Assembly: GCA_945881735.1 (NCBI GenBank)
Contig: CAMCVF010000007.1
Location: forward strand, 1-64,000
From: Methylotenera oryzisoli
GTDB lineage: Bacteria; Pseudomonadota; Gammaproteobacteria; Burkholderiales; Methylophilaceae
Length of the DNA: 64,000 bases
Direction of reading: 5' to 3'
Shown here: piece by piece, positions 37,725 through 47,401 of the stretch
How the letters are laid out: every line of letters begins with the position of its first letter
Numbering within the stretch: position 1 is the first letter of the stretch
Notes under the pieces: generated by a model
Told to the model about the DNA's origin: nothing
What the model saw: only the letters and a program-made list of their open reading frames with translations
Database searches by the model: none
Translations under genes and position numbers: made by a program

Positions 37725-38162
37725 ATGTATCGTTTATCTTTGATTGTGATTACGTTGTGGGTAGGCGCTCTGTGGGCTACAGGCTTTAGCGCATACGTGC
37801 TATTTGATAACTTACAAGATAAGCAATTGGCGGGTCTCTTAGCAGGGAAGCTATTCACTGTGGTGAGCTATATTGGCATGGGCAGCGCGTTTTACTTGCT
37901 GGTTCAGCGCCCAATGGATTACGGTACTGCCGCCTTAAAACAAAGTTTCTTTTGGACCGTTTTGTTGATGCTGTTATTAGTTCTGGCAGGCCACTTCGGT
38001 ATTCAACCATTATTGGCACAATTAAAAGCTGATGCAATGCCTGCCGACGTGATGAATAGCGTATTTGCTAGCCGTTTTAAAAACTGGCATGGTGTTGCTA
38101 GTGTGGCTTATTTGGCAGAATGCTTGCTGGGTTTTGTATTGGTTTTAAAAGCAAGGTCTTAA
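37725..38162 (+). CDS. DUF4149 inner-membrane protein
   Basis: 145 residues with four hydrophobic segments (about 3-25, 40-60, 73-93, 120-140) typical of the DUF4149 family. WVGALWATGFSAYVLFDNL and the RFKNWHGVASVAYL segment (Arg, Trp-His) match the family. Function unknown; it is regularly found between greA and yhbY/rlmE/ftsH in betaproteobacteria, as here. Confidence 0.8.
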   Translation: MYRLSLIVITLWVGALWATGFSAYVLFDNLQDKQLAGLLAGKLFTVVSYIGMGSAFYLLVQRPMDYGTAALKQSFFWTVLLMLLLVLAGHFGIQPLLAQLKADAMPADVMNSVFASRFKNWHGVASVAYLAECLLGFVLVLKARS

Positions 38163-38194
38163 AAATAATACTTTAAGTTTTGTATATAAATTAA

Positions 38195-38503
38195 CTAAGG
38201 ATTTGGGATTGCCACTTTAGCAGACTCTTTAATCGTATCGCTTTTTCGATAAACCACCAATTGTTTACCAATATGATGCACAGCAATCGCATTTGATTTG
38301 GCGCAAATTTCAGCGTAAATGGCTTTGCGCGCCTCGCGGTCATCACCAGCAACTTGAATTTTAATTAATTCATGTGCGTTTAAATTAAGCTCAACCTCTT
38401 TAATTACACTGTCGGTTAATCCAATATTGCCAATCATTACAACTGGACTTAAGCTGTGAGCTAAGCTGCGTAAATGCGCGATTTGTTTAGTGCTAAGTTT
38501 CAT
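38195..38503 (-). CDS. yhbY: CRM-domain RNA-binding protein YhbY
   Basis: Small RNA-binding protein associated with pre-50S ribosomes. 102 residues from ATG 38503, with AAGG about nine bases upstream; a longer in-frame start at 38599 lacks support. The YhbY/CRM fold is seen as KLSTKQIAHLRSLAH, VVMIGNIGLTDSVIKE (GxxG motif) and AVHHIGKQLVVYRKS. It is divergent from rlmE, sharing an 85-bp gap. Confidence 0.93.
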   Translation of the reverse strand: MKLSTKQIAHLRSLAHSLSPVVMIGNIGLTDSVIKEVELNLNAHELIKIQVAGDDREARKAIYAEICAKSNAIAVHHIGKQLVVYRKSDTIKESAKVAIPNP

Positions 38504-38588
38504 TGTGTTACCTTTTAAATAAGCTGATATTTTATCATGAACAACCTTTTTAAATTTGAAAGACCTGATTAATTGAAAGTATATAGAC

Positions 38589-39212
38589 TTGAAACCCACA
38601 CGTACCAGTAAGGCTTGGATGCAAGAGCATCTGAATGACGAGTATGTAAAACGGGCCCAAAAAGAAGGCTATCGCGCGCGCGCGGCTTATAAATTAACAG
38701 AGATTGATGATAAAGATAAATTAATCAAACCGGGTATGACTGTGGTGGATTTAGGCTCAACGCCTGGCAGTTGGTCGCAAGTAGTGGTTCAGCGCCTAAA
38801 AGGGCATGGCAATGTGATTGCTTTGGATATATTAGATATGCAGCCAATTGCAGGTGTCACCTTTATACATGGTGATTTTCGTGAAGATGCTGTTTTAAAA
38901 GAACTAGAAAACACGATAAATGGTAAAAAAGTAGACCTTGTAATTGCGGATATGGCACCCAATATAAGTGGTATTAAAGATGTTGATTTAGCTGGATCGG
39001 CATATTTAACCGAATTAGCCTTAGCATTTAGTTCGGTATGGCTGAAACCAGATGGACATTTTCTAGTCAAAGTTTTTATTGGATCTGGCTTTGACGAAAT
39101 AGTGAAATTGATGCGCCAACAATTTACTAAAGTGGTGACGCGTAAACCAAAAGCTTCTCGTGACCGAAGCAGCGAAGTGTATTTGTTGGGTTTAAATAAA
39201 AAAGCTCGATAA
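38589..39212 (+). CDS. rlmE: 23S rRNA 2'-O-ribose U2552 methyltransferase RlmE
   Basis: FtsJ/RrmJ-type SAM methyltransferase of the ribosome peptidyl-transferase centre. 207 residues. SAM site TVVDLGSTPGSWSQVV, catalytic-region motifs MAPNISGIKDVD, LKPDGHFLVKVFIGSGF and KPKASRDRSSEVYLLG. The start must be the TTG at 38589: an in-frame TGA lies four codons upstream and the first ATG would remove conserved RTSKAW. Followed by ftsH as in most proteobacteria. Confidence 0.96.
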   Translation: MKPTRTSKAWMQEHLNDEYVKRAQKEGYRARAAYKLTEIDDKDKLIKPGMTVVDLGSTPGSWSQVVVQRLKGHGNVIALDILDMQPIAGVTFIHGDFREDAVLKELENTINGKKVDLVIADMAPNISGIKDVDLAGSAYLTELALAFSSVWLKPDGHFLVKVFIGSGFDEIVKLMRQQFTKVVTRKPKASRDRSSEVYLLGLNKKAR

Positions 39213-39312
39213 TGTTTTTAATCGTTGCACGCAGCTATTAAAATTAACAGCATGTGAATTATAAATGGTTTAAAATAATGTATTAACTCCCCAATTTTAT
39301 AGGAATGGGTAC

Positions 39313-41205
39313 GTGAATAATATTGCAAAAAGTATCGCAATTTGGTTAGCAGTCGCACTTGTATTGATGATGGTATTCAACCAATTTGGTAATCAAAGTA
39401 AAACAGACAGCCAAATGGTTTACTCACAATTTATGCAAGAAGTAAAAGATGGCCGTATTGCCAAAGTGCAAATCGATGGCCGCGTTGTGCATGGTAAAAC
39501 ACAAGAAGGTAAAGAATTCAGTACCTATGCGCCCAATGACTTGTGGATGGTGAATGACTTGCTTAAATACAACGTCATCGTAGAAGCCAAACCAGAGCAA
39601 CAACGTTCTGTGTTGCTTGAAATTTTCATGTCATGGTTCCCAATGATTTTATTAATTGGTGTGTGGATTTTCTTTATGCGCCAAATGCAAGGTGGAGGTA
39701 AAGGCGGAGGTCCATTCTCGTTTGGCAAAAGCAAAGCTCGTCAATTAGATGAAAGCTCTAATCAAACTACCTTTGCCGACGTGGCAGGTTGCGATGAAGC
39801 TAAAGAAGAAGTGACAGAGTTAGTCGACTTCTTAAAAGAGCCAACAAAATTCCAAAAATTGGGTGGCCGTATTCCACGTGGCGTATTGCTTGTGGGTCCT
39901 CCAGGTACTGGTAAAACTTTATTGGCACGAGCTATTGCCGGCGAAGCCAAAGTACCCTTCTTCTCAATTTCAGGTTCTGATTTCGTTGAGATGTTTGTTG
40001 GTGTAGGTGCAGCACGTGTACGTGACATGTTTGAAACCGCCAAGAAAAACTCACCTTGCATTATCTTTATTGACGAGATTGATGCGGTAGGCCGCAGCCG
40101 TGGCGCGGGTACTGGTGGCGGTAACGATGAGCGTGAGCAAACATTAAACCAATTGTTAGTGGAAATGGATGGTTTTGAAGCCAGTTCAGGTGTAATTATC
40201 ATTGCCGCAACAAACCGTGCCGATGTTTTGGACAAAGCATTGCTTCGTCCTGGTCGTTTTGACCGTCAAGTAATGGTTGGGTTACCTGACATAAAAGGAC
40301 GTGAACAAATCTTATTAGTACATATGCGTAAAGTTCCAATTGACCCAGATGTAAAAGCGGACATTATCGCGCGAGGCACGCCTGGCTTTAGTGGTGCCGA
40401 TTTAGCCAACTTGGTGAATGAAGCGGCTTTATTCGCGGCGCGTCGTAGCAAACGTACAGTGGATATGGAAGATTTTGAAGATGCAAAAGACAAAATCTAC
40501 ATGGGCCCAGAGCGTAAGTCCATGGTAATGCGTGAAGAAGAGCGTCGCAATACGGCGTACCATGAAAGTGGTCATGCGGTAGTGGCTAAATTATTACCAA
40601 AAGCAGACCCTGTGCATAAAGTAACCATTATGCCGCGTGGTTGGGCGCTTGGTTTAACATGGCAGTTGCCTGAGTTTGATCGCATCAGTAATTACAAAGA
40701 CAAAATGCTCGAAGAAATCTCGATTTTATTTGGTGGCCGCATTGCCGAAGAAATATTTATGCATCAAATGAGTACAGGCGCTAGCAATGACTTTGAACGC
40801 GCCACTAAGTTAGCGCGGGATATGGTGACTAAGTATGGCATGAGTTCGATGGGCATTATGGTTTACTCTGGTAGCGAACAAGATTCATTTTTTGGTAGCA
40901 TGAGTTCTAAAACGGTATCTGAAGCAACACAACAAAAAGTGGACAATGAAATTAAACGTATTTTGGATGAGCAATATGCTGTTGCACGTCATTTGTTAGA
41001 AACTAACAAAGACAAAGTAGAAGCAATGTCTGCTGCATTGATGGAGTATGAGACCATCGATGCGGATCAAATAAACGATATCATGGCAAGTATTCCAGTA
41101 CGTGCGCCTAAACCGCGTCAGCCAAAAGTAAAGCCAAGCGATAGTGGCAGCTCATCTGGTACGACGGCTACGCCTGCACCGCAGCCGGTCGCAAAAAGTG
41201 AGTAA
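39313..41205 (+). CDS. ftsH: ATP-dependent zinc metalloprotease FtsH
   Basis: Membrane-anchored AAA+ protease degrading sigma-32, LpxC and membrane proteins. 630 residues. Two N-terminal TM segments (about 6-25 and 95-115) flank a periplasmic part. Walker A is [14 protein letters not shown], Walker [13 protein letters not shown], the SRH is [20 protein letters not shown] and the zinc motif HESGH. Start is GTG with AGGA upstream. Because it helps set sigma-32 and LpxC levels in relatives, it connects to the heat-shock and LPS genes of this window (family knowledge). Confidence 0.97.
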   Translation: MNNIAKSIAIWLAVALVLMMVFNQFGNQSKTDSQMVYSQFMQEVKDGRIAKVQIDGRVVHGKTQEGKEFSTYAPNDLWMVNDLLKYNVIVEAKPEQQRSVLLEIFMSWFPMILLIGVWIFFMRQMQGGGKGGGPFSFGKSKARQLDESSNQTTFADVAGCDEAKEEVTELVDFLKEPTKFQKLGGRIPRGVLLVGPPGTGKTLLARAIAGEAKVPFFSISGSDFVEMFVGVGAARVRDMFETAKKNSPCIIFIDEIDAVGRSRGAGTGGGNDEREQTLNQLLVEMDGFEASSGVIIIAATNRADVLDKALLRPGRFDRQVMVGLPDIKGREQILLVHMRKVPIDPDVKADIIARGTPGFSGADLANLVNEAALFAARRSKRTVDMEDFEDAKDKIYMGPERKSMVMREEERRNTAYHESGHAVVAKLLPKADPVHKVTIMPRGWALGLTWQLPEFDRISNYKDKMLEEISILFGGRIAEEIFMHQMSTGASNDFERATKLARDMVTKYGMSSMGIMVYSGSEQDSFFGSMSSKTVSEATQQKVDNEIKRILDEQYAVARHLLETNKDKVEAMSAALMEYETIDADQINDIMASIPVRAPKPRQPKVKPSDSGSSSGTTATPAPQPVAKSE

Positions 41206-41255
41206 AATTTAGGTTCAAGTATGCCTTAATTTGAAAACTTAAGTAGTGTTAAAAT

Positions 41256-41283
41256 AAGGGTTAGTTCGTTCTAACCCTTTTTT
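41256..41283 (+). terminator. Intrinsic terminator between ftsH and folP
   Basis: Perfect 9-bp stem AAGGGTTAG / CTAACCCTT, 6-base loop, followed by T residues. 50 bp after the ftsH stop. folP-glmM would then need its own promoter or rely on read-through. Confidence 0.85.
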
Positions 41284-41308
41284 ATTATCAGTATCTAATT
41301 AAAGCCTA

Positions 41309-42133
41309 ATGCTATTTAACTGCGGAAAATTTCAGCTAAACCTTCATCGCCCTCATGTGATGGGTATTGTGAATGTGACGCCTGATTCTTTTTCAGACGG
41401 TGGAAGATTTTCGAAAGCCAATTTAGCGCTTCAGCATGCATTAAGCCTAATAGAACAAGGTGCTGATATTTTGGATATTGGTGGCGAATCTACGCGACCT
41501 AATGCTGTGCCAGTAAGTTTGCAAGAAGAGTTAGACCGCGTGATTCCTGTGATTGAAGGTTTGGTTAATCAAATCAACATTCCAATTTCGATTGACACCT
41601 ATAAACCACAAGTCATGCAGGCTGCTATTGATGCTGGCGCTAGTATCGTCAACGATGTGCGTGCGTTACAAGAAAGTGGTGCAATAGACATGATTGCAGC
41701 GTCAAATGTGGGGGTGTGCTTAATGCATATGCAAGGCACACCGCAAACCATGCAAATCAATCCACAATATAATGATGTGGTGGCAGAAGTGAAAGCCTTT
41801 TTGCAACAAAGATTAGTTGCGTGTGAAGAAGCTGGTATTGTAAAAAATCGTATATTACTTGACCCTGGATTTGGATTTGGTAAAACGCGTGTGCACAATA
41901 TTACTTTGATTCAACATCTTGCTAGATTTGCATCACTTGGTCAGCCTTTGCTAGTAGGGTTATCGCGTAAGTCGGTATTAGGTCAAGTTACCGGCAATGA
42001 TGTGGATTCGCGACTATATTCAAGCATTGCAGCATCGGTGATATCCGCCATGGTTGGTGCTAGAATATTGCGCGTGCATGATGTAAAAGCAACTGTAGAA
42101 GCGTTAAAAGTAGTGATTGCAATTCAACAATAA
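41309..42133 (+). CDS. folP: Dihydropteroate synthase
   Basis: Joins p-aminobenzoate to dihydropterin pyrophosphate in folate synthesis. 274 residues, TIM barrel. VMGIVNVTPDSFSDGGRF, DIGGESTRPNAVPV, LDPGFGFGKTRVHN and VGLSRKSVLGQVTG are the four family signatures. Upstream of glmM, the usual proteobacterial order. Confidence 0.97.
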   Translation: MLFNCGKFQLNLHRPHVMGIVNVTPDSFSDGGRFSKANLALQHALSLIEQGADILDIGGESTRPNAVPVSLQEELDRVIPVIEGLVNQINIPISIDTYKPQVMQAAIDAGASIVNDVRALQESGAIDMIAASNVGVCLMHMQGTPQTMQINPQYNDVVAEVKAFLQQRLVACEEAGIVKNRILLDPGFGFGKTRVHNITLIQHLARFASLGQPLLVGLSRKSVLGQVTGNDVDSRLYSSIAASVISAMVGARILRVHDVKATVEALKVVIAIQQ

Positions 42134-42170
42134 ATATAAACAATAAATGACTACAGTAGTAAGGTGGAAA

Positions 42171-43529
42171 ATGGCAAAACAATATTTCGGCACAGATGGT
42201 ATTCGTGGAAAAGTTGGCGAAAGCCCGATAACGCCAGATTTTGTCATGCGTTTAGGCTATGCAGCAGGTCGCGTATTGGCAAGTCGCGCTGGTAATTTGG
42301 CAAAAGGCGCGCATCCAGCCGTATTAATTGGTAAAGATACGCGTATTTCTGGCTATATGTTAGAAGCCGCTTTAGAGGCGGGTTTATCGGCTGCTGGTGT
42401 GGATGTGCTGCTGACAGGGCCAATGCCAACGCCTGCTGTGGCCTATTTAACACGTGCGCTACGCGCGCAGGCTGGCATTGTTATTTCGGCTTCGCATAAT
42501 CCATATTACGATAACGGCATTAAGTTTTTCTCTAGTTTAGGCGCTAAGCTGGATGACGAAATTGAACATGCCATTGAATCCGAATTAGATAAACCCATGC
42601 AGGTAATGGAATCGTCCAAGTTAGGCAAAGCGCGCCGTATTGATGATGCGGCTGGGCGTTATGTAGAGTTTTGTAAGAGTACTTTTCCTAATCATTTAGA
42701 TTTGCGCGGCATAAAAATCGTATTGGATTGTGCACATGGTGCTACTTACCATGTGGCGCCTCCCGTTTTTCATGAACTGGGTGCAGAAGTCATTGCCATT
42801 GGTAATAAGCCAAATGGCTTAAATATCAATGAGCAAGTAGGCTCAACGCATCCACAAACCTTGCAAAAAGCGGTGCTAGAACATCATGCCGATTTAGGCA
42901 TTGCTTTTGACGGCGATGGCGACCGCGTAATGATGGTGGATAGCCTTGGTCATTTGTTAGATGGCGACCAGCTTTTGTATATTATAGCGCTGGGTTTATA
43001 CGCCAAAGGTAAGCTAAAAGGGGGAGTGGCAGGTACATTAATGACCAACCTAGCGCTAGAGCATGCCTTACAAAAACACCAAATACCGTTTGCGCGTGCC
43101 AATGTGGGTGACCGCTATGTGCTGGAATTATTAAATGAAAAAAATTGGAAATTGGGTGGTGAAAATTCTGGCCATATTTTAACGCTGGATAAACACAGCA
43201 GTGGTGATGCTATTATTGCTGCCTTGCAAGTGTTGCATGCGTTGGCCGATAGTGGCAAAAGCTTGACTGAAATGGGTGAGAGTTTACGACTTTATCCACA
43301 AGTTTTAATCAACGTAACAACCAAACAGAAGTTAGATTTAAAACATGCTGATATTCAAGCGGCGGTTATTAAAGCTGAAAAAACATTAAATGGGGCTGGG
43401 CGCGTATTGTTGCGCGCATCTGGTACAGAGCCAAAAATCCGTGTGATGGTAGAAGGCCAAGATGGCGCGCTGGTGCAAAAGCTGGCTGAAGATATCTCCG
43501 ATGTTGTTAAAATGGCTGCTGACTTGTAA
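42171..43529 (+). CDS. glmM: Phosphoglucosamine mutase
   Basis: Converts glucosamine 6-phosphate to glucosamine 1-phosphate for UDP-GlcNAc, feeding peptidoglycan and lipid A. 452 residues. [15 protein letters not shown] starts the protein, the phosphoserine site is [15 protein letters not shown], metal-binding [12 protein letters not shown] and the substrate loop [10 protein letters not shown] follow, and [16 protein letters not shown] ends domain 4. The ATG at 42171 with AAGG six bases upstream is preferred over 42147. Confidence 0.97.
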   Translation: MAKQYFGTDGIRGKVGESPITPDFVMRLGYAAGRVLASRAGNLAKGAHPAVLIGKDTRISGYMLEAALEAGLSAAGVDVLLTGPMPTPAVAYLTRALRAQAGIVISASHNPYYDNGIKFFSSLGAKLDDEIEHAIESELDKPMQVMESSKLGKARRIDDAAGRYVEFCKSTFPNHLDLRGIKIVLDCAHGATYHVAPPVFHELGAEVIAIGNKPNGLNINEQVGSTHPQTLQKAVLEHHADLGIAFDGDGDRVMMVDSLGHLLDGDQLLYIIALGLYAKGKLKGGVAGTLMTNLALEHALQKHQIPFARANVGDRYVLELLNEKNWKLGGENSGHILTLDKHSSGDAIIAALQVLHALADSGKSLTEMGESLRLYPQVLINVTTKQKLDLKHADIQAAVIKAEKTLNGAGRVLLRASGTEPKIRVMVEGQDGALVQKLAEDISDVVKMAADL

Positions 43530-43590
43530 CCGCTAGGTGATAATATAAAAAATAATATTATTATTTATCAATAAGTTAATTCAAAAAAAC

Positions 43591-43617
43591 TTCATTTAAC
43601 TGACACTTTAAATTCAT
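43591..43617 (+). promoter_or_regulatory. Weak Pho-box-like repeats upstream of the PAP2 gene
   Basis: TTCAT, GACAC and TTCAT start at 43591, 43602 and 43613, at 11-bp steps as in PhoB sites, but the middle unit is poor. Two CTGACAC copies (43600 and 43624) are also present, 24 bp apart. Much weaker than the sites at 45193, 45244 and 50567. Confidence 0.25.
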
Positions 43618-43664
43618 ATTCTCCTGACACACTGCCACTGTATACAAGTGTAAAGAGAATAATA

Positions 43665-44204
43665 ATGACGAAACAGTTGCAAAATTATTTAAGTCGCATG
43701 CATGCGCTAGATAGCGCCGTATGTGTGACAGTAAGCCATAGCAATCAATACCGTTTGATTCGCGATTGGTTTAGATTAATTAGCCGCTTGGGTGATGGTG
43801 TGTTTTGGTATGGTTTGATGTTGGCGATTGTGGTGACACAGCAATCTGAAGGCATTATGCCAGTGTTACATATGATAGCCGCTGGCTTGACGGGCACATT
43901 TGTTTACAAATGGTTAAAACAAAAAACGCATAGACCACGACCTTTTCAGGTGCGCCAAGATGTATGGGTGGTGGGTAAGCCGCTGGATCACTTTAGTTTT
44001 CCATCTGGTCACACTTTGCATGCGGTTGCCTTTAGTGTGGTTGCGATACATTATTATCCAGAATTATCTATTGTGCTAATACCATTCACTATAATGGTTG
44101 CCATGTCGCGCGTCATTTTAGGCTTACATTACCCTAGCGATGTATTGGCAGGACTAACTATTGGTTATGGTATTGCGCAAAGCTATTTAATGGCTTTTGC
44201 ATAA
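43665..44204 (+). CDS. PAP2-family membrane phosphatase
   Basis: 179 residues with about four to five hydrophobic segments and the three phosphatase motifs: KQKTHRPRP (K-x6-RP), FSFPSGHTLHA (PSGH) and SRVILGLHYPSDVLAG (SR-x5-H-x3-D). Such enzymes dephosphorylate phosphatidic acid, lipid A or undecaprenyl pyrophosphate. Convergent with the phospholipase gene and close to pst genes, so phosphatidate to diacylglycerol is a reasonable guess (inference). Confidence 0.82.
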   Translation: MTKQLQNYLSRMHALDSAVCVTVSHSNQYRLIRDWFRLISRLGDGVFWYGLMLAIVVTQQSEGIMPVLHMIAAGLTGTFVYKWLKQKTHRPRPFQVRQDVWVVGKPLDHFSFPSGHTLHAVAFSVVAIHYYPELSIVLIPFTIMVAMSRVILGLHYPSDVLAGLTIGYGIAQSYLMAFA

Positions 44205-44285
44205 TTGCAGATAATATTTATTTGATTAAGTTTTCTAAATTTAATCAATAATTTCTTATTTATTTGATTATCACTTTAGGTATAA

Positions 44286-45158
44286 CTATTTGGTCACCTG
44301 ATTGTAAAAGTGAATCGGCGTTGCTAGGCGCTTAGTTAACTCCTTCAAACATTTTTCACGCCAAAGCACCATCTCCGTTGTACTTAAGTGCCTTAATTCT
44401 GGGTCCCATTGAGGCCTATTGCCTTTAATCGATTGATCAAAATGCGTTAATGCATGCTTGGTTTTAGTCAAATAGTATTCTAGGTTAATCATTAAGCGTT
44501 TATCTTTAAATCTTGCAACTAAAAGAACGCTTTGCGATAGAAAGCTTTTTCTAAGTGCATAATCAGCCCATGCAAGCCGCCTTAAATGCGTGATAGCTTG
44601 TACTGGAGATAAACTGGCGTTAGGCTTTGAAAAGTAGGGCGCCACAAAAGCACTTAATTGGTGTATGTGCATTCGAATCAACTGATTTGGCGTGTAATCA
44701 ATTTGTTTTGCTATATGCGCGTCCATCGCCCATTCTGAAGCAATATGCGTAATTACCGATTTATTCAACCAAGGAATGCGCTTCCATTTGGCTTCAAATG
44801 CAGGCACAAAATGATTGTGCGCCACCACATCCACAAATAAGTGGCTGGTAAAGCCAATGGCAATAGCTAATTCTTCATCGGTACTAGCATTATTCATCAT
44901 CAATTCTGCTTTTTGCCATTGATGCGTTGTGTTGAACGATTTTGAAACAATCGCTAAATCGGGCAAACAGGCGCCTGCCAGTACTAGAGTAGGAAATTTT
45001 TTGATAACGCCATGAAGTTTTGGATCTAACAAAGGCGTTGCCATTAATAGCCATTGGGTAAAATAAATATGCGTATACAACCCCCACGCATTAGCATCGA
45101 AGGCAAATAAACTTAGCGGCATACACCATAAAATAGGCGTTACATAAGGCTTTATCAT
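44286..45158 (-). CDS. Secreted zinc-dependent phospholipase C-like protein
   Basis: 290 residues. The N-terminal signal peptide ends FDANA, so the mature protein would start with Trp (WGLYTHIYFTQ). Zinc-dependent phospholipases C of the Bacillus/clostridial type use the mature N-terminal Trp and following His as zinc ligands. Further ligand-like residues are in AGACLPDLAI and HLFVDVVAHNHFVPAFE. No C-terminal C2-like domain is seen. It would split phospholipids to diacylglycerol and phospho-headgroup in the periplasm or outside. A three-unit Pho-box-like repeat lies just upstream, and a GT4 gene is divergent. Phospholipase activity is inferred from the family. Confidence 0.75.
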   Translation of the reverse strand: MIKPYVTPILWCMPLSLFAFDANAWGLYTHIYFTQWLLMATPLLDPKLHGVIKKFPTLVLAGACLPDLAIVSKSFNTTHQWQKAELMMNNASTDEELAIAIGFTSHLFVDVVAHNHFVPAFEAKWKRIPWLNKSVITHIASEWAMDAHIAKQIDYTPNQLIRMHIHQLSAFVAPYFSKPNASLSPVQAITHLRRLAWADYALRKSFLSQSVLLVARFKDKRLMINLEYYLTKTKHALTHFDQSIKGNRPQWDPELRHLSTTEMVLWREKCLKELTKRLATPIHFYNQVTK

Positions 45159-45192
45159 GCAAAATACTTTTACACTGCGGCATTAAATATAA

Positions 45193-45220
45193 ATGACAAA
45201 TAGGTGATAATTTTGTGACA
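45193..45220 (-). promoter_or_regulatory. PhoB-box-like triple repeat upstream of the phospholipase gene
   Basis: On the minus strand: TGTCAC-AAAAT-TATCAC-CTATT-TGTCAT, three TGTCA-like units spaced exactly 11 bp, ending 35 bp before the ATG. This is the layout of PhoB binding sites (CTGTCAT-type repeats every 11 bp). Confidence 0.7.
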
Positions 45221-45243
45221 TGTCATCTAAATTTAGCTAACTC

Positions 45244-45260
45244 ATTCATTAAAGCGTCAT
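45244..45260 (+). promoter_or_regulatory. PhoB-box-like pair upstream of the GT4 gene
   Basis: ATTCAT-TAAAG-CGTCAT: two units 11 bp apart. TAAAAT, a possible -10, begins 10 bp after it (45271), the spacing usual for PhoB-activated promoters. Two units only, so less secure than the pstS and phospholipase sites. Confidence 0.5.
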
Positions 45261-45291
45261 AATGAATCGCTAAAATTTAAATTAAATAATT

Positions 45292-46506
45292 ATGGTTAAG
45301 CCAATGAATATATTACTTATTTCAGATGTTTACTTTCCGCGTGTGAATGGTGTTTCTACTTCCATTAGAACATTTACGAATCAATTGCAAAAAATGGGTC
45401 ATAGCGTACACTTAATTGCACCCGATTATGGCGTGATGACAGAGGATGAAGCATGGATTACCCGCGTACCTGCGCGTGCGATTTATTTTGACCCAGAAGA
45501 TAAGCTAATGAAGTATGGTGAAGTTTTGAAGCTGAACGCCAAATTAAAGGTCATGCGGTTCGATATGTTGCACATCCACACGCCTTTTATTGCGCATTAT
45601 GCTGGCTTAAAGCTAGCTAAAACCTTAAAAATTCCAGCAGTAGAAACCTATCACACCTTTTTTGAAGATTATCTGCATCATTATTTGCCATGGATTCCGC
45701 AATTTGCCGCCCGCGGTTTGGCGAGGCTAATTTCTAAAAAACAGTGCAATCAAGTCGATGCCATCGTTGCGCCTTCTCAGCCGATGTTGGATGTGCTGCG
45801 TGGTTACGGTGTTAATAGTCTAGCGGAAGTGATTGCCACGGGATTGCAAGCACATAGCTTTAGCCCTGCCGATGGCAATGCTTTTAGAGTAAAGCATGGC
45901 ATAGCGTTAGACCGACCTATGATATTGTACGTGGGCCGCGTTGCGCACGAAAAAAACATTGGTTTTTTGTTGATAGTAGCTAAGTTATTAAGCGATGTGA
46001 TGCCAGATGTATTGTTAGTTATTGCGGGGGAGGGTCCTGCATTGTCTAGCCTGCGCAACTCCGTTAAAGAGCACAGTATTGAAAATAACGTTCAATTTAT
46101 AGGTTATTTAGATCGTAATACACAGCTAAACAGTTGTTATAAAGCAGCCGATGTTTTTGTGTTTTCATCAAAAAGTGAAACACAAGGCTTGGTAATTTTA
46201 GAGGCGATGGCTCAAGGCACTCCAGTAGTGGCGATTGCCGAATTAGGTACCGCTTCTATTTTAATAGAGGGGAAAGGTGCGCTGATTTCAACAGAAAATG
46301 AATCAGAGTTTGTGCAAAAAGTGCATAGTGTATTGATTAACCCGCAGCGCCGTCAGCAACTTAGTGAAACGGCACTTGATTATGCGCAAAATAAATGGTC
46401 TGCCGAAATACAAGCAGAACGCATGCTTAGATACTATATGGTGGTTGCTAGCATGCATCAAAGTCAATCTAAAAAGCCTGAAGTATTGAGTATTCAGCAG
46501 AATTAA
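45292..46506 (+). CDS. Glycosyltransferase family 4, possibly diacylglycerol glycosyltransferase
   Basis: 404 residues, GT-B fold. The N-terminal NILLISDVYFPRVNGVSTSI is typical of GT4 lipid glycosyltransferases; the C-terminal donor site has ILYVGRVAHEKNIGFLL, VFVFSSKSETQGLVILEAMA (E-x7-E) and a G-T-P-V-V segment. No TM segments, but basic patches could bind membrane. A downstream ATG at 45304 is an equally good start. Position opposite a phospholipase C under Pho-like control suggests glycosylation of diacylglycerol to replace phospholipids (inference); mannosyl transfer to another acceptor is possible. Confidence 0.7.
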   Translation: MVKPMNILLISDVYFPRVNGVSTSIRTFTNQLQKMGHSVHLIAPDYGVMTEDEAWITRVPARAIYFDPEDKLMKYGEVLKLNAKLKVMRFDMLHIHTPFIAHYAGLKLAKTLKIPAVETYHTFFEDYLHHYLPWIPQFAARGLARLISKKQCNQVDAIVAPSQPMLDVLRGYGVNSLAEVIATGLQAHSFSPADGNAFRVKHGIALDRPMILYVGRVAHEKNIGFLLIVAKLLSDVMPDVLLVIAGEGPALSSLRNSVKEHSIENNVQFIGYLDRNTQLNSCYKAADVFVFSSKSETQGLVILEAMAQGTPVVAIAELGTASILIEGKGALISTENESEFVQKVHSVLINPQRRQQLSETALDYAQNKWSAEIQAERMLRYYMVVASMHQSQSKKPEVLSIQQN

Positions 46507-46533
46507 AAAGCCGGCATTGCTGGCTTTTTAATT
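46501..46533. terminator. Bidirectional terminator between the GT4 gene and pstB
   Basis: 12-bp perfect stem AATTAAAAAGCC / GGCTTTTTAATT with a GC-containing loop, T-rich on both strands. It includes the stop codon of the GT4 gene and lies 24 bp after pstB's stop. Confidence 0.85.
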
Positions 46534-46556
46534 AACTGAAATAATCTGAAAGAATA

Positions 46557-47336
46557 CTAGCCAAATTTACCAGTAATATAATCTTCTGTTTCTTTTTTGG
46601 TTGGGCGAGTAAAAATCATATCGGTATCGCCGTATTCAATCAACTCACCTAAATACATATAGGCCGTGTAATCCGATACGCGAGCAGCTTGCTGCATATT
46701 ATGCGTCACTACCAGAATAGTCAGCTTGTTACGCAATTCGCTCATTAGCTCTTCAATATTAGCTGTAGCGATTGGGTCTAATGCAGACGTTGGTTCATCA
46801 AACAACATGATTTCGGGGTCAGTTGCCAATGCACGGGCAATACACAAACGTTGTTGTTGGCCGCCAGATAAGTTAAACGCTAAATCGTGCAAACGGTCTT
46901 TTACTTCATCCCATAAGGCGCCGCCTTTTAAGGCTTCTTCAACTTTGTCATCTATCATGCGCTTGTTTTTCTCGCCGCGCACGCGCAAGCCATAGGCCAC
47001 GTTTTCATAAATCGATTTAGGAAAAGGGTTAGGTTTTTGAAACACCATGCTGATGCGCATACGCACTTCAATCGGGTCTACACCTGGCTCTAAAATATTG
47101 GTATTATCAGGATGCATGATAACTTTGCCCTGATACTTATTGCCTGGATATAAATCGTGCATGCGATTAAAGCAGCGCAAAAATGTCGATTTGCCGCAGC
47201 CTGAGGGGCCAATTAATGCCGTGATTTTATTTTCGTACAAAAGCATGTTCACGCTTTTTAAAGCTTGCATACCATTACTATAGAAAAAGTTTAAATCACG
47301 CGACTCTGCTTTAATTGCTGTTGTTACATTGGCCAT
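46557..47336 (-). CDS. pstB: Phosphate ABC transporter ATP-binding protein PstB
   Basis: 259 residues. Walker [10 protein letters not shown], signature [15 protein letters not shown], Walker [13 protein letters not shown] and the H-loop [15 protein letters not shown], as in PstB. An upstream in-frame TTG at 47348 is less likely; GGGAAA precedes the ATG at 47336. Last of the minus-strand pstS-pstC-pstA-pstB operon; phoU is not next to it. Confidence 0.96.
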   Translation of the reverse strand: MANVTTAIKAESRDLNFFYSNGMQALKSVNMLLYENKITALIGPSGCGKSTFLRCFNRMHDLYPGNKYQGKVIMHPDNTNILEPGVDPIEVRMRISMVFQKPNPFPKSIYENVAYGLRVRGEKNKRMIDDKVEEALKGGALWDEVKDRLHDLAFNLSGGQQQRLCIARALATDPEIMLFDEPTSALDPIATANIEELMSELRNKLTILVVTHNMQQAARVSDYTAYMYLGELIEYGDTDMIFTRPTKKETEDYITGKFG

Positions 47337-47401
47337 AAATTTTCCCAAAAAATCTTTTAATTATTTAACTCTAGACAATATTTAAATCGAAATTTTATTG
47401 A

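Noticed and set aside
44222-44248. TTGATTAA / TTAATCAA inverted repeat as terminator between PAP2 and phospholipase genes
   Set aside because: Purely A-T stem with an 11-base loop and no clear T-run; too weak to call.
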